A model generated the notes under the pieces. It made no database searches. It saw only the letters and a list, made by a program, of their open reading frames with translations, and had not been told where the DNA came from. The translations under genes and the position numbers were made by a program. This document shows, piece after piece, positions 11,271-22,472 of a DNA stretch of 64,000 nucleotides (positions are counted from its first letter, which is position 1; every line of letters starts with the position of its first letter). This DNA comes from Ilex aquifolium (Eukaryota > Streptophyta > Magnoliopsida > Aquifoliales > Aquifoliaceae): NCBI GenBank assembly GCA_951799425.1, contig OX637391.1, positions 25,229,701-25,293,700 on the forward strand. Reading direction: 5' to 3'.

Positions 11271-11484
11271 GGTGATGAGAGCATAATATTGCATATTATA
11301 GGCCTCATATCATTCATCTTAGCTATGTTAGTTGCTTAATTCCTTTGTTTTAGTTTAGTTTTGTATTTTATGGAGGAAATTGGTGTTTGCATGCGAACTA
11401 ATGTAAAAATAAGCTTTTGCACAAATTTCAATGCCATGGAGGACTTGAAGGATAAGCTAGGAGGTTCAAGAGTCAAGCCAAGGC
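11271..11484 (+). mobile_element. 5' fragment of an Athila-type LTR (family C)
   Basis: TGATGAGAGCATAATATTGC at 11271 matches the start of the Athila-type LTRs of the window (compare 36464). The sequence stays LTR-like to about 11484, then breaks directly into the RNase H region of a reverse Tat-like element. The likely 3' remainder of the same LTR is at 22473-23252, on the other side of that element. A deletion has therefore removed the middle of the LTR and one end of the guest. Confidence 0.6.
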
Positions 11485-12712
11485 CACTGCAAGCATAGAG
11501 AGTAAGGACCTCGCCTTCCAACGGGCTTACCAGAATGGGCGGGGAGCTCAGGTAGTCTTTCAACGCTTTGAATGCTTCCTCACACTGGGTATCCCACTGG
11601 AAGGCCTTCTTTAGGACTTGAAAGAATGGTTGACACTTGTCACTTGATCTGGACACAAAACAACTTAAGACAGCTATTCTTCCTGTCAGACGTTGTACCT
11701 CCCTTGCGTTGGATGGCGATTGCATTTCCAGTACTGCCTTTACTTTTTCTAGGTTAGCCTCTATTCCTCTACTATTAACTATGAAACCCAGAAATTTCCC
11801 CGTAGAAACTCCAAAGGCACACTTGGCGGGATTGAACTTCATTTTGTATTCCTTCAGGACCTGGAAAGATTCTGCCAAGTGCTTGATGTGGAGCTCTGCT
11901 TTCAATAATTTGACCAACATATCATCAATGTAAACCTCCATGGTCGTCCCAATCTGCTTTTCGAACATTTTATTCACCAAGCGTTGATAAGTGGCTTCAA
12001 CATTCTTTAATCCGAAGGGCATAGCCTGGTAACAGTACGTCCCTTGCTCGGTTATGAAGGAGGTCTTCTCCTAGTCATTAAGATCCATCCTAATCCGATT
12101 ATACCTAGAGAAGGCGTCCATGAAGCTGAGGAGCTCGTGTCTAACGGTGACATCCACAATCAAATCTATCAGAGGTAAGGGGAAACTTTCCTTAGGGCAA
12201 GCCCGATTAAGGTCAGTAAAGTCAATGCAGAGGCGCCACTTACCGTTGATCTTCTTAACGAGGACCACATTGGCTAGCCACACTGGGTAATCCACCTCCC
12301 TAATGGCTCTGGCATGGAGAAGTTTGATGACCTCTTCATTGATGGCTTTCTGACATTCTGGGGCGAAACTCCTCCTCTTTTGTTTGATGGGCTTACAGGT
12401 AGGATTCACACTGAGCTTATGTGTGATGACTGAGGAGTCGATACCCTCCATGTCTTCTTGTTTCCAGGCGAACACTTCCATATTTTTCTTTAGAAATTGG
12501 ATGAGAAGGTCTTTAATCTCTCTGCTCAGCTTGGACCCTACATAAACAAGATGTTCTGGCTCCTCGTCGAGCTGTATAGGCTCCAGTTCTTCCGATGAGA
12601 TTGGTCTGATTTCCAGCTCATTCCTCATGTCAAGTTCATCCAGTTGGATGTTCTCAACCTCTTTCCTCTTCACATATGTCATGTAGCACTCCCTCGCTAC
12701 ACGCTGGTCTCC
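11485..12712 (-). pseudogene. Tat-like Ty3/gypsy reverse transcriptase (start of RNase H)
   Basis: On the reverse strand, 12682-11485 reads as one frame broken by a single TAG at 12071-12073. It holds RT fingers and palm: WRLCIDFTDLNRACPKESFPLP, then MPFGLKNVEATYQRLVNKMF and the catalytic YIDDMLVK. The connection follows (KFLGFIVNSRGIEAN) and the first RNase H residues (PLEGEVLTLYA). The copy breaks at about 11485, so the rest of RNase H, integrase and the 3' LTR are missing. The frame is the same as that of the protease and gag upstream. The FTDLNRACPK motif is typical of the Tat lineage. The TAG fits a C-to-T change in a CAG codon. Confidence 0.9.
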
Positions 12713-13288
12713 TCAGACCACTCCAACTCCATTCTCTGTTGAAAATTTGACAACCAGGTGGTAGGCAGAAGGGATAGCCCTCATAGAATTGAGGGAAGGT
12801 CTTCCAAGCAGAATATTGTACGCAGAAGGTGCGTCAACCACTAGGAACCTTACGGTTGTAGTGGCTTGGCAAGGCGAATCACCTAGGGAGAGCACAAGCT
12901 GAATTAACCCTAAGGGCAGCACCCTTTCTTCTAAGAAACCCAGCAAGTGAGCACTCACAGGCTCGAGATTTTCCCTTCCTATGTCCATTTTATCGAATGC
13001 AGACGCAAAAATGATGTCTGTCGAACTGCCGTTGTCAATCAGGACTCGATGAACAGTTTTGTTGGCTACCACAACTCTTACCACCAAGGGATCATCGTGG
13101 GGATACCGACACCCTTCCAAGTCTGAATCTGAAAAAGTGATAGTTGTGTCTAGGCGCGGTGCTTTGTACACAGTATGCACTTCTAGAGCTTCTCCGGCTC
13201 TGATCCTTCGGAGGTGAGCCTTTCTGGCTGAGCTGGATTCCCCTCCTCCTGCAAACCCTCCAGATATTACTCTGATCTCCCCCAGAGG
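12713..13288 (-). pseudogene. Tat-like aspartic protease domain
   Basis: Reverse strand, same frame as RT. The retropepsin active site reads VLIDNGSSTDIIFASAF, with D-N-G in place of the usual D-S/T-G, as is common in plant Tat and Retand elements. It is followed by hydrophobic strands and NILLGRPSLNSMRAIPS, the second flap/ILGR-type motif of pepsin-like proteases. In-frame stops lie at 12713-12715 (TGA) and 13289-13291 (TAA). The protease would process the gag-pol polyprotein. Confidence 0.88.
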
Positions 13289-13514
13289 TTATTGATGTGG
13301 TGCAGGTGCTTGCTGTTGAGGTGGCGGAGGTGGAAGAGCTCGTTTTTTATTATCATGGGCCACAAAGCGACGCAACTGCCCCAGTTGGATTAAAAACTCG
13401 ATCTCTTTCTTTAACTGAATGCAATCATCGGTGTGGTGACCATGGTCTCTGTGGTAGTCACAATATTTTGTAGGGTCTCTCTTTGTTGGGTCTGCCTTCA
13501 TCCGAGGTGGCCAC
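13289..13514 (-). pseudogene. Tat-like gag nucleocapsid region, 3' part of split gag
   Basis: Reverse strand, a Cys/His knuckle KYCDYHRDHGHHTDDCIQLK typical of Tat/Retand nucleocapsids, followed by a proline and glutamine run. Gag is split here by the 6.9-kb guest 13515-20456. Removing the guest and one TSD copy joins 20457 to 13509 with the frame preserved, and the resulting junction reads like related elements just before their knuckle. Confidence 0.88.
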
Positions 13515-15395
13515 TGATTGATTGGAAACGATGTCTTTCCTAACCCCTAAAATGCTATCCCTCAAATGATGCAATGTATGAGCGGAAGGAAGGATTTCTC
13601 CCCCTTTGGGATAGTGTCAAAAGAAAGGGCAATGAGGAAAGGGAAATGGGATGATGTAGATATGGAATGTGTATGCACAAAAATGCTCCCCAATCGCAAG
13701 GAATCTTTCGTGTGTCGGTGTTTTACTTGGTGGTATTCCAAGTTCGTCTCCTCAGGGAAGGAAAGAGAGTTGTGTGAAAGTGATTTTGGTGAACAAAAGA
13801 GAAAATGTAAAATCTTTTGTTTGAGTTTTGTGTTTGGTTTGTAAATGAAAATGCAAATAAAGCAAGTGTTGGCTAATCCAAAGGGTTCATTCCAATGGGA
13901 ATACCAAATCAACTCAAAGCCTTCCTCCAATTGAGCATGAATGAACGATTGATTCGGGGGAAGCTAGGGATGAGATTGGTGAGTATCTAAGCATAAACCG
14001 TGACTAGGCCTACGGAATATCAAAGGCTCACCAACTCATCCACTCTCAACCCCATCAAACCGAACCATTTGACTCTAAAGGGAGGAATGAAGAAGAGTTG
14101 AAAATGGTATTCCCAAGAGGAATTTTCCCTTGGATTAACCAACTTAAATCCTAGCTACTCATATTAACAATGCAAGACAAGCATAAAGGAAATGGACATG
14201 GAAGGGAAATGGAGCATGGAACTTAACTTACAGCAAGAAATCTAAAGCTATGAAGGAAAAATATGCAATACCCAATATAAAAGCTTGAAATGAAGAAAAC
14301 TTAAATAACAATGGTGAAATGAAGAACATGAAAGTAAACTTGCAATAAACTTGAAAGGAATGACATTAAAGACAATAAATGAAGCTTACAAGGTTCTTAC
14401 ATTAAACTACAAGTGAAAGAGTGGAAGAAAAATGCAAAAACGTCACTTTGAGCACTATTCATCATCTTCCCCCTTGGAGCTTTCTATATCTAATCCTAAG
14501 CTTAGGTAGCCAACTCACTAATACAATGTGTGTGTAATGCTGAATATAATGGTGTGTGGGAGACTTCCAATTTCGTGCATGAGGCTCCCCCTTAGCTGTG
14601 TGCAGACCTCCCATCATAGGGGCCTGAGTTGAAAGCATTGGCAGGCTAGCCTGCAACTCCCCTGGCAGCCCACTTCCCTCTCTCTTTCATTCAATGCCAA
14701 GCCTCCAAAGTCTTCAAAATGTGTAAGAGATGCCTGTAAATGTGTAAGGAAATGTTGGGCTAGGCGTGGGAGAAGTGTAGGTGGGACCCCCAAGCAAGTG
14801 GAGCAAGAAAGAAGTCGTTCTGGGCACTTATGGACGACCTACCAGTAGTGACTACCGGTAGTTATTGGCTACTGGAGTGATAACTACCGGTAGTCATTTG
14901 CTACTGGAGTGCTAACTACCGGTAGGTCTTTCCGGTAGTTGTCTGCTCTGGACCAGTTGTCGTAGAATTGGCATAACTTTTGATCCAACCATCCGATTGA
15001 GCTGAAATTTGGACAAAATATAGAAGACATCCAGATCTACAACTTTCATGTTTTGAACTTTTCCTGATTCTGAGTAGATCATGGCCAAAATGGAGGAAAA
15101 TAAAGGCAGTGCTTCCAAATGATGTGGCTGCTGATGCCCTTGTTCCCAAGCACCAATGCCTTATTGATTTCTTCACTTTTAAGCCTCCAATTCTTCATGT
15201 ATTGTGTCTATGCCTTCACCACTCATCCATCATATTTGCAATGTTATAAAATACATGATTTAAGGTATAAAAACATGCAACATCAAAATATCAACATTAT
15301 TGACAATTTTGGCTAACACTAAGTATTTAAATGCAAAAGTTGAGTTATAATGCATGTAATGAGCCCTTCAAATATGCAATATTATGCGCTCATCA
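13515..15395 (-). mobile_element. 3' LTR of the non-autonomous Athila-like element
   Basis: 1881 bp, TG/CA ends in LTR sense. It carries the shared Athila-type LTR landmarks: GGGGGTCCCACCTACACTTC just after the array, the AAGTTGGTTAATCCAAGGG block, the GAGGAGACGA block and the GATTGGGGAGCA block. Its array (14839-14940) has one more palindrome unit than the partner LTR. ORFs predicted inside (for example 13562-13930 and 14912-15176) are LTR sequence without recognisable products. Confidence 0.92.
14839..14940. repeat. CTACCGGTAG palindrome array
   Basis: The units are CTACCAGTAG, CTACCGGTAG (two), CTACCGGTAGG and a half unit TTTCCGGTAG. They are separated by GCTACTGGAGTG spacers at about 14867 and 14898. 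In LTR sense the spacer reads CACTCCAGTAGC, opposite to that of the related solo LTR at 28074. The array lies about 450-560 bp from the LTR 5' end. Confidence 0.9.
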
Positions 15396-17610
15396 CACCC
15401 CTCAACTTAAGATTTGCTAGTCCCTAGCAAACAAAATGTAAAAGCAAGCAAACAAAAATAAACCTACACTAATTCCGCAATTGCATTTAGCACATGCAAC
15501 AAGCCTTTAAACCCCTAAGTGATCCCTAGTGGACGAGTTTTGTCTCTTGAAGGTTTCTAGTGAAGGTACCTACAAACTTCTTGCAAATATCCAATATTTA
15601 AAGTATATTCCCCTATCTTAACTAGCAATGGGATTTCAATAAAAAAAACTATGTTCAAAACATCCTAACTAAAAACACATGCAACACATTATAGCTTTAA
15701 ATGCTATTCTTGAGTATTCACCTATACATTTCCTTTCAAAACTCGTGTGTGTGTGAACTGAACATGTAATTTAAGCATTTACACAACGGAATTCACATTC
15801 ACGTGGCTATCCAAATTAAGCTTTGATGCAAAAACTCACCAAGGGTTTCTCTCAAAAATGAATAACTCAATGATTATCCTAGCATGCACTCCATGTGTAT
15901 ATGTGAGATAGAATCTTATTCACAAACCAAAATGCTCACATATAATCCAAAAATGAAGCACATGTATACAAATGAAACAACCTTGGCATAATCTCATGAA
16001 AGGAATGCTAGGGCATTAGATAGTAAAATTAACTTCTCTTTTTCTTTAAAAGTATGCATCCCCCATGCTTCTCTAGATCTTTTAGGACTTTCATGGGTTA
16101 TAATGGGGCCTTGGGGTGATGTTGTGGTAAGGGAAACGAAGGATATAGGATAACAAAGAGGGTTGTTCCGAGTGAGAGACATTAATCTTAGAAAAACACT
16201 TCCCTTTTATGGGATTTTGATTTTCACACCATCACCACATCCTTTGTTTCCTTTCTTTCTTTTCCTTTACATTTTTCCCTTTTCTTTTTCTCATTCTTTT
16301 CTTCTTCTCACCCCTTTTCTTCCTTTTCTTGGATTATCAATTTTTTTCTTTCTTTCATTGAACTCTATGCGTTCCAACATCATTCACCCCTTTTTGCTTG
16401 AGTTTCCACACCATACTTCCTTCTTTTGCAATCACTCATTTTTGTTTTAGGAACAACCAAGGTAAGGTAGGTATTTCTTATTTTCTTTGGCTTGGTTCAA
16501 TGTGTGGCATAGAAATGAATTCAATTAAGGCTCAATCATGGCACTAGGGATAAATTTCACAAGAAAAAGGCTTAGGCTCAAAGCATTCAAAAATGGCCTA
16601 AGATCATCTCTAGATAAGCATATGGGAGCATTGTACAATCAAGACAAAGTCAATCAACTACCCAAATACACCTAACCAAAACAAGCATAATGAGATTATT
16701 GAACAAATGTGGAATTTGAAAAATTGTTCCTTGAGTAAATGTAAGTTCCCTCCAAACAAGAATTGGCACTAAAGCTCACACGGGTACTTACTCATCTCCA
16801 CTATTCATGTCAAGCACTCAAATGTGAACTCAATCCGTAAATTGTCCAAATTACACATTCAAGGTGCACAATGGTTGAGTTTGAAAGAAAACACATATGT
16901 GATACTCAAACATAGGATAAACTTCTATAATGTGCTCATGTATTCAAAGTTAAAAATGAAGATCAAGCAATTCACAAATCCCATAACAATTAGGATAGAG
17001 GAATATAGTTCAATATTGAATACTTTTCACAAAAATGGTCAAAAAATTTTAAAATTTTCACATTTCCAACTTATTCTATACAAAAAGTGGTGGAACATGT
17101 AAATGGTGCACCTCACCCCCCAACTTGAACTATGCATTGTCCTCAATGCACAAGGAATCATGCAATGAAAACAATGAAGGTAAAATGGGAAATGAGATAC
17201 CCCCCTTTTTTTTTTTTTATATATAAACATAAAAGAGAAAATGAAACACACAAAGCTCATTTACACCCCCCAACTTAGACTAGAACATGGAGGAGGAATG
17301 CTGGTGATGCCCTCAAAGCAGGTGGAGTAGCATTGCAGAGATTGGGTCTGTCAGGCAAACAGTACCGGTACTGGGTACCGGTACTCAGATTCCAGTAGGT
17401 TTTTAGTACCGGTACCATTTGGTACCGGTACCGAGTACCGGTACTGTTCTGCTTTGTCTGCCAAACTACTCCCGCTGAAACATGCTTCATGTTAAAATCT
17501 AAACTACAATGATACTCACCATTATACTACAATGACATGAAAAATAAAAATATAACAATAAAAGAGATATAACTACTATGTACATGGAAACAAAACAACA
17601 AGGGCTCATG
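15396..17610 (-). other. Non-coding 3' part of the non-autonomous Athila-like element
   Basis: No coding sequence is evident. A polypurine tract (CTTAAGTTGAGGGGTG in element sense, 15396-15411) adjoins the 3' LTR. At 17110-17150 the element-sense sequence TTGAGGACAATGCATAGTTC, followed by AAGTTGGGGGGTGAGGTGCAC, matches a block found at the end of pol in the Athila-like elements here (48880-48930 and 52400-52440). About 16200-16450 is a long pyrimidine-rich tract on the plus strand. A second palindrome array sits at 17361-17445. Confidence 0.8.
17361..17445. repeat. GTACCGGTAC palindrome array inside an element interior
   Basis: Five GTACCGGTAC cores (AGTACCGGTACT, GGTACCGGTACT, AGTACCGGTACC, GGTACCGGTACC, AGTACCGGTACT) surround a TTCCAGTAGG spacer. 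This is the only array found outside an LTR. The element's own LTRs carry a different type, CTACCGGTAG. Confidence 0.9.
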
Positions 17611-17976
17611 TCAATCCGGCTTCAATTCGGATATGACCCTACGCCCATGGATTTTTTTGATTTTAAAATTTTTTTGTTGTATAAATGTCCTTGCTAACCA
17701 ATCTATCCAACAATACAAAGGAAAAGAAGTCAAAAATCTCAACCAAACCAAGATATAGGCAAGTTTATGCAATACAAAAGGTGGAGTATTCAATTTTTCT
17801 TTAAGAGTCTCAAAACTTAACTCCATTGCAATGCTCTCCCCAAGTTGAGAAATGTGAATCTCAACACCACTCATAGATGGCAAAATGTCCTTGGGCTCAT
17901 TAGCCTCATGCAAGATAATAACTTCATCGAATGTTTCACAATCTATAGTGGTGGGAGATTCAACATCCATATGCAT
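17611..17976 (-). CDS. Small ORF of the non-autonomous element (121 aa)
   Basis: The product is acidic at the start, then has a hydrophobic stretch (LAYILVWLRFLTSFPLYCWI, about residues 73-92) and a basic tail. It overlaps the upstream ORF (17943-18455) by 34 bp in another frame. The two may be one ancestral ORF broken by a frameshift: both carry short acidic segments, and the first ends just where this one begins. I recognise no known domain. It may encode an accessory product or be a pol/env-like relic. Confidence 0.4.
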   Translation of the reverse strand: MHMDVESPTTIDCETFDEVIILHEANEPKDILPSMSGVEIHISQLGESIAMELSFETLKEKLNTPPFVLHKLAYILVWLRFLTSFPLYCWIDWLARTFIQQKNFKIKKIHGRRVISELKPD

Positions 17977-18455
17977 TTCATTGGGAGGGGGTCATCCTCA
18001 ATACATTGACTATGCTCAAGGTGTTGTTCTTCATGCATAACAATTGTAGCATTAGTCAATGCATTAAGTTGTTGGGCAATGCATTCCATTTGGGCATTGC
18101 ATTCCATTTGGGATTGCATAAAATCACACCAAACATTTTCCAATTCTACTTCGGTTGAGTTCCCATATGTTGGATAGTGGGAGAATTCATTTGGTGGTGT
18201 GAGATTGGATGAAAAATTATACGGTTCATTCTCCCAACCATAACTCGAATAACTCGGTGAATCATAATGGTTGCGGTAAAAATTTAGGTAGTCCAACTCT
18301 GAATTTGAACTTTCGCATTCAAGGTATTGAACCGGATAATTTATTTGCCACATACAAGTGATGAGTCCATAGTCATCACAAATCTCACACACATTTTCAT
18401 AATAAGGGGCATTTGATACATTTTCATAATAATTATAAGACATTACATAAAACAC
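17943..18455 (-). CDS. ORF of the non-autonomous element (170 aa), unknown function
   Basis: It starts about 110 bp downstream of the primer-binding site, where gag would begin. The product is rich in Tyr, Asn, Glu and Ser (NYYENVSNAPYYENVCEICDD near the start). It has a Cys pair (CEIC) but no complete zinc knuckle, and an EHS/EEQH-rich tail near residue 145. No gag, protease or RT motif is present. Similar ORFs right after a tRNA-Asp primer site are usual in large non-autonomous gypsy derivatives, but I cannot name this one. I chose the first Met; ATG at residue 5 is equally possible. Confidence 0.45.
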   Translation of the reverse strand: MFYVMSYNYYENVSNAPYYENVCEICDDYGLITCMWQINYPVQYLECESSNSELDYLNFYRNHYDSPSYSSYGWENEPYNFSSNLTPPNEFSHYPTYGNSTEVELENVWCDFMQSQMECNAQMECIAQQLNALTNATIVMHEEQHLEHSQCIEDDPLPMKCIWMLNLPPL

Positions 18456-18567
18456 AAATTAAAACAAAATATTTACAAATGAGACGACATACCTTGGCCC
18501 GTGATGAAAATCACAAGACTTACCTTATGCCGTCCCAAAATCACCTCTTGAACTCGACGCTTAACCT

Positions 18568-18585
18568 TCCCCGGCAACGGCGCCA
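18568..18585 (-). other. Primer-binding site (tRNA-Asp type)
   Basis: In element sense it reads TGGCGCCGTTGCCGGGGA, three bases inside the 5' LTR end. It is complementary to the 3' end of plant tRNA-Asp, the primer commonly used by Athila elements. Confidence 0.93.
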
Positions 18586-18588
18586 AAA

Positions 18589-20456
18589 TGATTGATTGGA
18601 AACTATGTCTTTCCTAACCCCTAAAATGCTATCCCTCAAATGATGCAATGTATGAGCGGAAGGAAGGATTTCTCCCCCTTTGGGATAGTGTCAAAAGAAA
18701 GGGCAATGAGGAAAGGGAAATGGGATGATGTAGATATGGAATGTGTATGCACAAAAATGCTCCCCAATCGCAAGGAGTCTTTCGTGTGTCGGTGTTTTAC
18801 TTGGTGGTATTCCAAGGTCGCCTCCTCAGGGAAGGAAAGAGAGTTGTGTGAAAGTGATTTTGGTGAACAAAAGAGAAAATGTAAAATCTTTTGTTTGAGT
18901 TTTGTGTTTGGTTTGTAAATGAAAATGCAAATAAAGCAAGTGTTGGCTAATCCAAAGGGTTCATTCCAATGGGAATACCAAATCAACTCAAAGCCTTCCT
19001 CCGATTGAGCATGAATGAACGATTGATTCGGGGGAAGCTAGGGATGAGATTGGTGAGTATCTAAGCATAAACCGTGACTAGGCCTACGGAATATCAAAGG
19101 CTCACCAACTCATCCACTCTCAACCCCGTCAAACCGAACCATTTGACTCTAAAGGGAGGAATGAAGAAGAGTTGAAAATGGTATTCCCAAGAGGAATTTT
19201 CCCTTGGATTAACCAACTTAAATCCTAGCTACTCATATTAACAATGTAAGACAAGCATAAAGGAAATGGACATGGAAGGGAAATGGAGCATGGAACTTAA
19301 CTTACAACAATAAATCTAAAGCTATGAAGGAAAAATATGCAACACCCAATATAAAAGCTTGAAATGAAGAAAACTTAAATAACAATGGTGAAATGAAGAA
19401 CATGAAAGTAAACTTGCAATAAACTTGAAAGGAATGACATTAAAGACAATAAATGAAGCTTACAAGGTTCTTACATTAAACTACAAGTGAAAGAGTGGAA
19501 GAAAAATGCAAAAACGTCACTTTGAGCACTATTCATCATCTTCCCCCTTGGAGCTTTCTATATCTAATCCTAAGCTTAGGTAGCCAACTCACTAATACAA
19601 TGTGTGTGTAATGCTGAATATAATGGTGTGTGGGAGACTTCTAATTTCGTGCATGAGGCTCCCCCTTAGCTGTGTGCAGACCTCCCATCATAGGGGGCTG
19701 AGTTGAAAGCATTGGCAGGCTAGCCTGCAACTCCCCTGGCAGCCCACTTCCCTCTCTATTTCATTCAATGCCAAGCCTCCAAAGTCTTCAAAATGTGTAA
19801 GAGATGCCTGTAAATGTGTAAGGAAATGTTGGGCTAGGCGTGGGAGAAGTGTAGCTGGGACCCCCAAGCAAGTGGAGCAAGAAAGAAGTCGTTCTGGGCA
19901 CTTATGGACGACCTACCGGTAGTTATTGGCTACTGGAGTGATAACTACTGGTAGTCATTTGCTACTGGAGTGCTAACTACCGGTAGGTCTTTCCGGTAGT
20001 TGTCTTCTCTGGACCAGTTGTCGTAGAATTGGCATAACTTTTGATCCAACCATCCGATTGAGCTGAAATTTGGACACAACATAGAAGACATCCAGATCTA
20101 CAACTTTCATGTTTTGAAATATTCCTGATTCTGAGTAGATCATGGCCAAAATGGAGGAAAACCAAGGCAGTGCTTCCAAATGATGTGGCTGTTGATGCCC
20201 TTGTTCCCAAGCACCAATGTCTTATTGATTTCTTCACTTTTAAGCCTCCAATTCTTCATGTATTGTGTCTATGCCTTCACCACACATCCATCTTAGTTGC
20301 AAGGTTATAAAATACATGATTTAAGGTATTAAAACATGCAACATCAAAATATCAACATTATTGACAATTTTGGCTAACACTAAGTATTTAAATGCAAAAG
20401 TTGAGTTATAATGCATGTAATGAGCCCTTCAAATATGCAATATTATGCGCTCATCA
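18589..20456 (-). mobile_element. 5' LTR of the non-autonomous Athila-like element
   Basis: 1868 bp, close match to 13515-15395 (see that entry for landmarks). It lacks about 13 bp of the palindrome array relative to its partner. The LTR 5' end (right side) is TGATGAGCGCATAATATTGC at 20456. The small ORFs inside are shared by both LTRs and have no recognisable products. Confidence 0.92.
19913..20001. repeat. CTACCGGTAG palindrome array, partner of 14839-14940
   Basis: The units CTACCGGTAG, CTACTGGTAG, CTACCGGTAGG and TTTCCGGTAG are separated by GCTACTGGAGTG spacers. Against the other LTR, one unit is missing and one unit has CCGG changed to CTGG. Array length and content therefore changed after this element inserted. 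Confidence 0.9.
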
Positions 20457-21717
20457 GCCACCTCAGGAACTTTTCGTTCTAGACCTCATACAGGACCTGG
20501 GACACTGTGGCGGTGAGCTGGGTGAATTACCGGTGTACGTACCTAGGCTGCAGCTCAGGTTGTGGAGGGCCTAAGCGGTCTCTAACATTTCCTCTTCTCT
20601 TTGGGGAGCAATCTCTGTCCCTCCCTAGAGACCTTTCTCGTTCTCTTTCTTTCCAGGGACTTCGGTCCCTCTTCTTGTCTTCCTTTCCTTTCTCCTTCCA
20701 TGATGATGCACTCCCCACCTTGGAAAGGAGTGCTTCCTCACCGTTTATATATTTTTCTACTTTGGCCAACACCGCAGCCATGCTTGCTTGAGGATTCTTT
20801 GATATAGAGAACATCAAGTCCTTTGACTGCACTCCTAATCCTACAATGAAAGCAGTGATGGTAAACTTTTCGTCTGAGACATCTACCTTCAGAGATTCTG
20901 AATTGAATCTCTGTACATAAGATCACAGGTTCTCATCAGGTCTTTGCTTTACATTCAATAGATGATAGCTCGGCTTCCTGTAGACCCGAGCTCCTATGAA
21001 GTGAGATACGAAAGAAATAGAGATTTCTTTGAAGGAAGAGATCGAAGTTGGGAGGAGCCTATTGAACCATGCTAAGGTTGACCCCTTCAGAGTGATGGCA
21101 AAAGCCCTACACCGCATTGGATCCTGGTATCCGTGCAGCTCCATTTGGTTTTTATAGGTGTTGAAGTGGTGCACAAGGTCCTTTGTCCCATCGAAAGCCT
21201 CTATCTGGGGCATTCTAAACTTTGGAGGGAGAGGAAAATGCAACACCCCAGTAGTGAATGGGGATTTCGTTTGTTGCACCAAGGCATCCATCGTTACTGG
21301 AGTCTTAATCCTCACTGCCTCCTTCATGTGGCTGAGCTCTTGCTGGATGTCCTTGAAGCGCTGCTCCCAATATTGCTCCATCCTTTCCTGCTAGAAAGGG
21401 AGAAAATCATTTTTCTCGATCCCTTCGTTTTGGCTCTGCACCACTTCATTGTCTCCATTCCTAGGTGGTGGATGGGGTGCCTGGCTGTTCTCCCCTCCTT
21501 CGTTTGCTTCTCTGAGGGGATCGAGGTGTTGTTGTTCCCTGCTGGGGGGGGGATCATTCTGGCCTTGCTGGGCTTGTTGTGTTTGCTGAGGACCTCGTAA
21601 GAGCTTCAAGAGCTCTTCATTTTGTTGAAGTAAGCGCTGGTTGACCAGACGAAGGGCGTCTAATTCATTTTTGGTAGGGGAATCCACCGCATGAGGATTA
21701 TCTCCGGTGGTGGGCAC
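20457..21717 (-). pseudogene. Tat-like Gag, 5' part of split gag
   Basis: Reverse strand. From 21717 the frame runs through a Gln/Pro-rich N-terminal region and the capsid-like retrotransposon gag domain (FDGTKDLVHHFNTYKNQMEL, then TLKGSTLAWFNRLLPTSISSF). An Arg/Glu/Lys-rich linker (RDRSPWKERERERS) precedes the guest insertion at 20456. In-frame stops lie at 21391-21393 (TAG), 20923-20925 (TGA) and 20527-20529 (TAA), with no frameshift. The zinc knuckle follows on the far side of the guest at 13514. Four of the six stops across gag-pol fit C-to-T changes of CAG or CGA codons, so methylation-driven decay probably silenced an otherwise intact frame. Confidence 0.9.
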
Positions 21718-21861
21718 GAAATCATGAAGGTTTTCTGGTTGTCTCCCACTAGTAACCTCTTATTGGTTCTGCATCCTTGGGGGATTCATCTGAATTATGC
21801 TCATATTGCGTGTAGAGACCATCAATTACTGAAGAATCAGTGTACTTGTAACAGGAACAGT

Positions 21862-21884
21862 CATTCCCATAAACGGTGCCAAAC
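21862..21884 (-). other. Primer-binding site of the Tat-like element
   Basis: In element sense GTTTGGCACCGTTTATGGGA follows the LTR directly. This resembles the TTTGGCGCCGTCTGTGGGA-type site found in many Tat/Retand elements. Confidence 0.75.
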
Positions 21885-22472
21885 TGATGGTGTTATTTCA
21901 CGTGAATGAGCAGTGAGTTCGAGTGCAATGGCGAGGAACAGATCTGAGCTACAAGGCTCGTGAATTGGTTGGTGAATGCTCTAGTTATCAGAGGTGTGGT
22001 GTGTGTAACACAGAGGAAATATAGTGGTTCACCGGCTGATGAGCTCGGCTAGTCCACTCTACAATGGAGGCTCTTGCTCCTGAGGTGTATATTCATTCAA
22101 AAGGTGTTTACAGATTGCTCTTTGATGCCATTAGGGTTCTCCCCTTTTGGTTGGGGCAATGTACAGTACTTATAATGCCATTCCTAACTCTAAGAGATCT
22201 CTACCGAGATCTTTGCCCTTCATCCATGGGATCTCCCTTAATTATGGGAGAGGATCTTTGTCAATTGAGTGTTTTACGCCTGGGATGCTGCTTGGCTATT
22301 GTTTCGGGGGTGCCAGCTATCATCCAGCTACTTCCTTATCATTTCGGCTATTATTTCGCTTGGGAGGAGCTCGAGTTCTGGTCCTCTGAGCTCTGCAGGT
22401 CTTGTCTGATTTCCTGACCTGAGCTCAACTCCTGAGCACACACTTAGTCAAATTTCTTTTTGGGTATCATCA
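21885..22472 (-). mobile_element. 5' LTR of the Tat-like element (588 bp)
   Basis: In LTR sense it runs from TGATGATACCCAAAAAG (22472) to AACACCATCA (21885). It is followed by the primer-binding site and gag in correct order. Unlike the Athila-type and family-A LTRs it has no CCGG palindrome array. The other LTR is missing because the element breaks at about 11485. Plus-strand ORFs here (22064-22417, 22147-22389) are chance readings. Confidence 0.85.

Larger units (their letters stand above)
13515..20456 (-). mobile_element. Non-autonomous Athila-like LTR element (LARD-like), TSD gccac
   Basis: It is bounded by perfect GCCAC duplications at 13510-13514 and 20457-20461. LTRs lie at 18589-20456 (5') and 13515-15395 (3'), both TGATGAGCGC...CAATCAATCA in LTR sense. 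They differ at roughly 30 positions plus a small indel in the palindrome array. The primer-binding site reads TGGCGCCGTTGCCGGGGA (reverse of 18568-18585), complementary to tRNA-Asp as in Athila. A polypurine tract precedes the 3' LTR at 15396-15412. The interior holds no protease, RT or integrase, only two small ORFs and an Athila-like 3' untranslated segment. It must depend on proteins supplied in trans. Confidence 0.93.

Noticed and set aside
20507-20807. Plus-strand ORFs over the Tat gag
   Set aside because: Antisense to the Arg/Glu-rich gag linker. The reverse strand carries the conserved gag motifs.
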